Positions 58,507-64,000 of a DNA stretch of 64,000 bases are shown here, one piece after another. Numbering within the stretch: the stretch's first letter is position 1; the number at the start of each line of letters is the position of its first letter. A program made the translations under genes and the position numbers. The stretch comes from Methylotenera_A sp031422335. GTDB lineage: Bacteria > Pseudomonadota > Gammaproteobacteria > Burkholderiales > Methylophilaceae. A model generated the notes under the pieces. That model made no database searches. It was not told the origin of the DNA and worked only from the letters and a program-made list of their open reading frames with translations. Where the stretch lies: positions 1 to 64,000 of the forward strand of contig JANOQW010000017.1 of assembly GCA_031422335.1 (NCBI GenBank), written 5' to 3'.

Positions 58507-58598
58507 GGTCATCTCGCAAAAAATTTAAGTATTATTTTAGCATTGAATAGCTTGTATAACGGAAAGCGCAAGTTTCAACCGCTTATTCTGCTAAATAA

Positions 58599-58611
58599 TC
58601 CGATTATCGGA
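58599..58611. promoter_or_regulatory. Palindrome in the pilE promoter region
   Basis: TCCGATTATCGGA, a perfect 6-bp inverted repeat around one base, 64 bases before pilE. A regulator site is possible; no factor can be named from sequence. Confidence 0.35.
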
Positions 58612-58674
58612 TAGTGCTAGACAAGCTGATAGGGAGTTAGGCAAGATGCATTTAATTAGAAAAGGGCAAGCAAA

Positions 58675-59085
58675 ATGAATATATTAAAGGTAGCGCAAAA
58701 AGGTTTTACCTTGGTTGAGCTGATGATTGTAGTGGCCATTGTTGGTATTTTATCATCTATAGCAATTCCAGCTTATCGAGACTACGTTTTGCGTGCCCGC
58801 GCAGTAGATGCCACTAGCACGCTAGCCGACATGCGCATCAGAATGGAGCAGTATTATCAAGATAATCGCACCTATATCGGCGGCCCATGTGCCGCACCTA
58901 CATCAGCGAATATTGATTTTTTTGGTTTTTCATGCACAGGCGGGCCAGCTTTAGATACCTACACTATTAGTGCGTCTGGTACAGGTGACATGGCTGCATA
59001 TACTTACAACATAGATGAAAGCAATAATAAAACTTCTTCACTGAATGGCGCTTGCTGGTCAGTTAGGGCAGATGGGAATTGTTAA
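58675..59085 (+). CDS. pilE: Type IV minor pilin PilE
   Basis: 136 residues. Class III signal KGFTLVELMIVVAIVGILSSIAIPAY cut after Gly before the N-methylated Phe; given in parts KGFTLVELM and VAIVGILSSIAIPAY. It then has the long hydrophobic helix and a globular part with paired cysteines, and ends CWSVRADGNC, PilE-like. First of a six-gene minor-pilin operon reading into pilY1. Confidence 0.93.
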   Translation: MNILKVAQKGFTLVELMIVVAIVGILSSIAIPAYRDYVLRARAVDATSTLADMRIRMEQYYQDNRTYIGGPCAAPTSANIDFFGFSCTGGPALDTYTISASGTGDMAAYTYNIDESNNKTSSLNGACWSVRADGNC

Positions 59086-59088
59086 TTT

Positions 59089-59601
59089 ATGGCTAACTTT
59101 AAACAAAAAGGTTTCTCATTGATTGAGATGATGGTAGTGGTGGCTATTGTTGGTATTGTAGCGTCAATCTCGTTACCAAGTTATCAAAATTGGATTCAAA
59201 ATTCTCGCATTAAAACCGCAACAGAATCAATATTAAACGGCTTACAAAAAGCCAAGGCCGAGGCTATACGCAGGAATGCATTAGTACGTTTTACGCTCGC
59301 AGCCGATGGTTCTTGGCTGTATGGCTGTGTAAACGCAACAACTTGTATTGCCTCGCTTGAATCCACACCGCCAGAAGCATCAGGTGACATTAACGTGATT
59401 ACAGATAATGGCAATTTAATTGTGACTTATAACAACCTAGGCATACGTAACGACCCCGCTAGCGAATTTAACAGTTTAACTGTAGACAACTCGGCCATGA
59501 CTGCTGGAGATAGTCGTGAATTAGATATTAGGGTTGGCGCAGGTGGCAGTGTGAGGATGTGTAACCCCAACGCAGTTGCACCGGATTTGCGGGCTTGTTA
59601 A
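59089..59601 (+). CDS. fimT: Pseudopilin FimT/FimU-type
   Basis: 170 residues with prepilin motif KGFSLIEMMVVVAIVGI and GspH/FimT fold traits (ILNGLQKAKAEAIRRNALVRF), ending RMCNPNAVAPDLRAC with a possible disulfide. Starts three bases after pilE. FimT/FimU initiate or prime pilus fibres and in other species can bind DNA for uptake. Confidence 0.92.
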   Translation: MANFKQKGFSLIEMMVVVAIVGIVASISLPSYQNWIQNSRIKTATESILNGLQKAKAEAIRRNALVRFTLAADGSWLYGCVNATTCIASLESTPPEASGDINVITDNGNLIVTYNNLGIRNDPASEFNSLTVDNSAMTAGDSRELDIRVGAGGSVRMCNPNAVAPDLRAC

Positions 59602-59610
59602 GGATTGGTC

Positions 59611-60105
59611 ATGATGAATAAATTAAATATAGCTAAAACTGCAAATCCAAAAGCAATTCATTGCACTAAAAAGCTTCACTATCAAGCTGGTGCAGTTTTG
59701 CTAGAGGCCATGATTGCAATTATCATATTTTCATTTGGCATATTGGCTATTGCAGGCTTGCAAGGCGCCATGGTAAAAAATATCACTGAATCCAATTACC
59801 GGGCAGAGGCTGCCTATATCGTACAGCAGCAAATTGGGCGCATGTGGGCAAGCCCAGCTACTTTTGTTTGCACCAGCGCAGTTGGTGCAGCCGCAGCTAG
59901 TGCAGGCGCTAGTGCTGGCGCTTGTGCAGCATCTACTTACAATGGTGAAACCATTGATGTTTCTGGCAGATTGCCTAGTGGTAGCTTGGTTGTAACTAGA
60001 GCACCCAATACCAATACTTTTGAATTTGATCTGACTTGGTTAACCCCGGGTGATCCAAACATTCACAGGTTTATAAGCAATGCTAGTATTGATGCAAATA
60101 TCTAA
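59611..60105 (+). CDS. pilV: Minor pilin PilV
   Basis: About 164 residues. The prepilin motif is atypical, AGAVLLEAMIAIIIFSFGIL (Gly followed by Ala rather than Phe) with a leader of about 30 residues, longer than usual. MVKNITESNYRAEAAYIVQQQI and LVVTRAPNTNTFEFDLTWL fit PilV. AAGGA sits six bases before the ATG at 59611; a TTG at 59605 is also open. Confidence 0.88.
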   Translation: MMNKLNIAKTANPKAIHCTKKLHYQAGAVLLEAMIAIIIFSFGILAIAGLQGAMVKNITESNYRAEAAYIVQQQIGRMWASPATFVCTSAVGAAAASAGASAGACAASTYNGETIDVSGRLPSGSLVVTRAPNTNTFEFDLTWLTPGDPNIHRFISNASIDANI

Positions 60106-60124
60106 TTGATAAGATACCCATAAC

Positions 60125-61270
60125 ATGAAAAAAATACATAAAAATTTACTGATTAAACAAAGTGGTTTTAGCTTGGTAGAGCTCATGGTAGGCTTGGTAG
60201 TTGGCCTAATAGCTGCCTTTGTGATTATTAATGTTTTCTCTACATTTGAGACTCAAAAGCGTGCGACCACAGGCACGGGCGATGCACAAACAAATGCAAG
60301 TATTGCGCTATACAACATTCAGCGCGAGGTTCAAAAAGCCGGTTTTGGGTTACCTATTTTTGATGGCAATTTAGAAGAATCGGCATCTGGAGATCAAACA
60401 AATAATCACTCTGCACTTAGATGCGTTTCTGCTACTCCTGCAACGGTGCCTGCACTGCCAATTGACCATGACGGTTTGCCAGGTTCGCCACCTGTGGACG
60501 GTGCGATTCCTATTTCTATTGCTGATGGTGGTGCGGGTAGCGATAGCATTACGGTGGGGTTTAGTACGCCTAATGCAAACTTACCCGTTGGAGCTGCACC
60601 AGCCAGAACGACTATACCCGTTCCTGCAGGCGTTGTTGCTTTAGATACTGCTAGTGGTATAGCTAATTCATTACAAGTAACCAGTAACATAGGCTGCAAA
60701 CAGGGTGACATTGTGGTGGTAGTTAGGGGCGCAAATTGTACCTCTAGACGAGTCACAACGTCTGATGGCGACCTTAATAATAATCCGCAAAGAATGCAGT
60801 TGACTAGTGTGGCTGGTATTGCAGATGGCAGCAAGCTCACTTGCATAGGCCTTGGTTACAATGTAGTCAGTTTTAGTGTGGCTGGTAACGAGCTATTTAG
60901 AGGAACCACACCAATCATTTCAGAAATTGTAGATATGCAAGCCCAATATGGTATTACAGCCACCAATAATAGCAATGAAGTAACGCAATGGGTTAATGCG
61001 CCAGCGCTGACAGATAGAAAAAGAATTAGGGCGATACGTGTGGCTGTTGTATCGCGTAATAATCAATTGGAACAAGGCGCGCCAGTTACCACCGCTTGTA
61101 GCTCACTAAACTCTGCAAATCCTACTGGCTTGTGTGCTTGGGCAGGCACAGCAGGCTCACCTGCACCTCTGGTCAATCTAGCTGCGATTGGAGGCGGGCA
61201 GTATCGATATCGCGTTTATGAGGCCATTATTCCTCTACGTAACTTATCTTTTTCTGGCGCTTTACTATGA
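60125..61270 (+). CDS. pilW: Minor pilin PilW
   Basis: 381 residues. Signal motif QSGFSLVELMVGLVVGLIA, then the PilW body with LYNIQREVQKAGFG near residue 60, and RKRIRAIRVAVVSRNNQLE near 300. Large for a pilin, as usual for PilW. Its TGA overlaps the ATG of pilX (ATGA). Between are Cys pairs (LRCVSA, SNIGCKQ). Confidence 0.93.
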   Translation: MKKIHKNLLIKQSGFSLVELMVGLVVGLIAAFVIINVFSTFETQKRATTGTGDAQTNASIALYNIQREVQKAGFGLPIFDGNLEESASGDQTNNHSALRCVSATPATVPALPIDHDGLPGSPPVDGAIPISIADGGAGSDSITVGFSTPNANLPVGAAPARTTIPVPAGVVALDTASGIANSLQVTSNIGCKQGDIVVVVRGANCTSRRVTTSDGDLNNNPQRMQLTSVAGIADGSKLTCIGLGYNVVSFSVAGNELFRGTTPIISEIVDMQAQYGITATNNSNEVTQWVNAPALTDRKRIRAIRVAVVSRNNQLEQGAPVTTACSSLNSANPTGLCAWAGTAGSPAPLVNLAAIGGGQYRYRVYEAIIPLRNLSFSGALL

Positions 61271-61854
61271 TCAATAATATGCAAAAGAGATACTTAACAA
61301 TTAATCCAAATGGCTTATTTAAGCAAAAAGGCTTAGTGTTGTTTTTGGCACTTATCGCCTTAGTTGCTATGTCGCTAGCCGCCGCCGCACTTATTCGCTC
61401 TGTCGATAGCAGCAGCATGGTGGCTGGTAATTTGGCTTTTAAGCAATCAGCCACCATGTCTGCAGACACCAGCATCACACTTGCCAGTAATTATATTGAT
61501 ACAAATGGTGGCACGGCTGCACTAGACAACTCCACACCAACCGATGGTTATTATGCGACGCCTAACACGCTAGATTATAAGCTTTCTGCCACATGGACAA
61601 ATGCGCAAAGCCAGGATGCTGGCGGAGAAGACTCTAGCGGTAATACCGTGCGTTACGTGATAGAGCGTATATGCACTGCTGCGGGTGGGGCAGATGGCTT
61701 AAATTGTTTATTAGGGCAATCAGAAACGGCCATAGACAACGGCTCTACTGCTGAGCCACATCCAAATACGGGTGTTTCGCCAGTATATAGAATCACCAGC
61801 CGTGTTACGGGGCCAAAAAATACCGTTACTTATGTACAAGCTTATATTTATTAA
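61267..61854 (+). CDS. pilX: Minor pilin PilX
   Basis: 195 residues. Opening QKGLVLFLALIALVAMSLAAAALIRSVD is PilX-like, quoted as QKGLVLFLALIALVAMS; VAGNLAFKQSATMSADTSI follows. Single membrane helix without the usual F-T-L-x-E (no Glu5 at the N-terminus), as normal for PilX. Coupled to pilW by a 4-base overlap; followed 25 bases later by pilY1. Confidence 0.9.
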   Translation: MINNMQKRYLTINPNGLFKQKGLVLFLALIALVAMSLAAAALIRSVDSSSMVAGNLAFKQSATMSADTSITLASNYIDTNGGTAALDNSTPTDGYYATPNTLDYKLSATWTNAQSQDAGGEDSSGNTVRYVIERICTAAGGADGLNCLLGQSETAIDNGSTAEPHPNTGVSPVYRITSRVTGPKNTVTYVQAYIY

Positions 61855-61878
61855 AAAATATTAATTAGGAGTCATCTG

Positions 61879-64000
61879 ATGACGCTCACTTTAAAAACAA
61901 TGTTAAACCGCACGCTCATTCAATCAACTATTGTTGTATTTAGTATGTTTGTGACGAGTCAAGCGACGGCTGCTACTGTGGCTATTGCCACAGCGCCTTT
62001 AGTCAGCGCAACTACCACACAGGTATTGCCTAATTTAATGTACATATTAGATAACTCTGGCAGTATGGCTTTGGAGTTTATGCCCGATTACGTAGATGAT
62101 GGGAATAAATGTAAAGGTACAGGTACGTCGGGTGAGTTTAATGCAAACTGTACTTTAGGTGACCCGCCATACAATACCAATTTATTCAATACGCTTGCCT
62201 ATAACCCTACTATTACCTATTCCCCAGCCATGAATTCAAATGGTACTGAGAGAATTGCAATGAGCTTTGCAAACACAGTAGGTTGGACGGTTGTACCAAA
62301 CGATGCTTATGATGTTTATAGCACCGCTGATGATAGTCTGGTACCTAACGCCACAGACGCTAGTAAAGGCTATCGAGATAAAGTGTGGTGTAATATAACG
62401 ACTGCTTCTGCGCTAGATTTGATTAACCCATTAGTATGTAAAAAAAACGGCCCACAATACATTTACCCTAGTAATACGGGCACACCAGCTACATCGTTTA
62501 ATCAACCTTATACGCTGCGTGGTCACCCTTATTATTACACTACTTCACCAGGTGAATATTGTTCAGATAAAAATTTAACAACATGCATTTCTTCAACCAC
62601 GCCAGCAGGTGCTTATATTTATCCTGCCACTTTGCGTTGGTGTAATTCATCTGGCCGTACCAATTGCCAAGCAAGATTTCTAGAGTCTACCAGTTATACC
62701 TTTGCAAAATGGTCTGGTATTAATAATGGCTCATCAGCCACAGGTAAAATAAAAATTAATCCAGAAACAGCTGGCTGTGGTGGTGTTGGCCAGCCAGGTT
62801 GTAACGCGCCATCTGCTATGAATATTACGGATATTACAGTCAATGGTGTACGTATTATTGCAACGCCTATACCAAGTAATCTTAACATCACTAATACCAC
62901 TACCCCTGCCGACCGTAATACCTTGGCCACCAGAATTGGCACTGCCATAAATGCATATGTGCCAACGGTTGGTGAAGATTTTGTTGCCACTGTTACGGGC
63001 GATGAGGTAACACTTCGCCCAGTGACAGCAGGCCCATTTATGGGCACCATCGATGTGCTTGCTAGCTCGGTGACTAGAGCCGCTATTACTGGTGTAAATG
63101 CACAAGGCACAATTACGATTACCCGCGCTGGCAAGCAATCTGGTGCAACAAGCCCTGCCGCAACAAGGTGTAACCCTGCCACTAGCACTAGTTGTAATGT
63201 TACTTTAACAATGCCACAAATTACCGTTGGAACACCCAGTGGTACAACTAATATTACCAATGGGGCAATCAGTTACACTACTGGCAGTGTGGCTGACTCA
63301 GCAGCAACTAGGCTGTTAATGGCTAGGGCAGTCAAAGATAGCATCAATGTTGCAATTTCAGCCCCGCAGGATTATACGGCTACTTGCGGCGCCAGCACTG
63401 GCGGTGCTGGTGTAGCATGTACGACAAATGTTATTACCGTTACAGCGGTGAATACAGGTACTGCAACACATGGTAATTTCACTATAAATCCTACTTCAGG
63501 TAACAACTTAACTTACACTACCATTGCTGTTGGCAGTGTAGTTGCAGGCGTGCAAGGTGCACCCGCTAAAACTTATACAATCCCAACCCTAATCACCCAA
63601 TTTACAGGTGGTACCTCAGTAGTAAATACTTTTAATCGTGTCGATATTGAGCCAGCGACCACCAGTTATGTCAAAGCTATTACTAGAACTGATTGTGCAG
63701 CTAGTACTTGTACTTATGCAGAGGAAATGACTAACTTTGCCAACTGGTATTCGTATTATCGTAACCGTATGATGATGATGAAAACATCGACCAGCCGCGC
63801 ATTTAAATCGATTGATACGCGCTACCGTGTCGGCTTTATTACGATTAATAGTGCTTCTAGCAATTACTTACCAATTGCTAATTATGACGCGACACAAAAA
63901 GCCAGTTGGTACACAAAATTATTTGCAACTGGCGGCACAAGCAGCACACCATTACGTGAATCATTATCAACGGTAGGCCGTATTTTTGCAGGAAAAAAAC
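61879..64000 (+). CDS. pilY1: Type IV pilus tip/adhesin PilY1, 5' part
   Basis: An open frame of 707 codons runs to the window edge. A signal peptide region ends near SQATAAT (residue 36), then a vWA-like MIDAS motif with D58-N-S60-G-S62, and much later TNFANWYSYYRNR at residues 618-630 with RYRVGFITIN. Between the two lies an insert of about 555 residues rich in Thr, Ser and Gly with Cys pairs, much longer than the core vWA. The propeller part is outside the window. AGGAGTCATCTG precedes the ATG. PilY1 sits at pilus tips and handles adhesion and retraction. Confidence 0.93.
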   Translation, partial: MTLTLKTMLNRTLIQSTIVVFSMFVTSQATAATVAIATAPLVSATTTQVLPNLMYILDNSGSMALEFMPDYVDDGNKCKGTGTSGEFNANCTLGDPPYNTNLFNTLAYNPTITYSPAMNSNGTERIAMSFANTVGWTVVPNDAYDVYSTADDSLVPNATDASKGYRDKVWCNITTASALDLINPLVCKKNGPQYIYPSNTGTPATSFNQPYTLRGHPYYYTTSPGEYCSDKNLTTCISSTTPAGAYIYPATLRWCNSSGRTNCQARFLESTSYTFAKWSGINNGSSATGKIKINPETAGCGGVGQPGCNAPSAMNITDITVNGVRIIATPIPSNLNITNTTTPADRNTLATRIGTAINAYVPTVGEDFVATVTGDEVTLRPVTAGPFMGTIDVLASSVTRAAITGVNAQGTITITRAGKQSGATSPAATRCNPATSTSCNVTLTMPQITVGTPSGTTNITNGAISYTTGSVADSAATRLLMARAVKDSINVAISAPQDYTATCGASTGGAGVACTTNVITVTAVNTGTATHGNFTINPTSGNNLTYTTIAVGSVVAGVQGAPAKTYTIPTLITQFTGGTSVVNTFNRVDIEPATTSYVKAITRTDCAASTCTYAEEMTNFANWYSYYRNRMMMMKTSTSRAFKSIDTRYRVGFITINSASSNYLPIANYDATQKASWYTKLFATGGTSSTPLRESLSTVGRIFAGKK

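Noticed and set aside
62694..63260. Minus-strand ORF of 188 codons inside pilY1
   Set aside because: The plus-strand frame is continuous with recognisable PilY1 motifs on both sides, so this is a shadow.

Overview
The window looks like a chromosomal segment of a betaproteobacterium, most likely a methylotroph of the Methylophilaceae (Methylotenera-like). This is inferred from family content and was not searched. Supporting content: a split B12-dependent ribonucleotide reductase, an orphan pqqA, a decarboxylating 6-phosphogluconate dehydrogenase (a key enzyme of the dissimilatory RuMP cycle in such organisms), betaproteobacterial-style HIT, NudB and pilin genes, and an AT-leaning base composition. 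No tRNA, rRNA, CRISPR array, transposase or phage gene was seen.

Layout. 1-1921: the 3' part of nrdJa and complete nrdJb, with a possible 43-codon ORF between them. 1938-10437: an accessory stretch of small and orphan genes, with a large structured intergenic repeat (2966-3449), a pair of ~94-bp inverted repeats enclosing two tiny genes (3521-4372), two paralogous micro-proteins (3628-3777 and 5968-6111), and several copies of a hairpin repeat. 6671-13735: two proteins sharing a new-looking N-terminal domain, the second carrying a very long coiled coil and an AsmA-like C-terminus, with a serine protease-TPR gene between them. 13804-17776: an APC permease diverging from eutBC. 18098-23439: exported truncated globin, OhrR-type regulator, MFS pump, AlkA/AlkB repair pair, cupin, TsaC. 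23447-30348: second protease-TPR paralogue, dienelactone hydrolase, gnd, thiS-thiG-apaG-mltA, orphan pqqA. 30488-40336: a six-gene minus-strand run for envelope lipids or glycopolymers (Aas, a Tat amidohydrolase, an alpha/beta hydrolase, an LplT-like exporter, an LTA-synthase-like phosphotransferase, and a glycosidase-kinase fusion). 40353-42687: a frameshifted small gene, then glnK-amtB behind a near-perfect sigma-54 promoter. 42797-58506: core genes (ubiK, comM, perM-like, metH, mpl, a TonB-like gene, HIT, nadA, nudB, ispH, purU, lysA, lptM). 58675-64000: a type IV pilus minor pilin operon (pilE, fimT, pilV, pilW, pilX) running into a truncated pilY1.

How it fits together. Three enzymes here need cobalamin (NrdJ, EutBC, MetH), so B12 supply would affect DNA precursor synthesis, ethanolamine use and methionine synthesis together. 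A dispersed hairpin with a conserved loop (AATATCCATGC) sits at 3' ends of genes, with compensatory stem changes between copies, and similar sequences lie in frame inside several conserved genes. The most novel candidates are this repeat family, the 30488-34709 gene pair with its envelope-lipid neighbours, and the duplicated N-terminal domain joined to the coiled-coil/AsmA protein.
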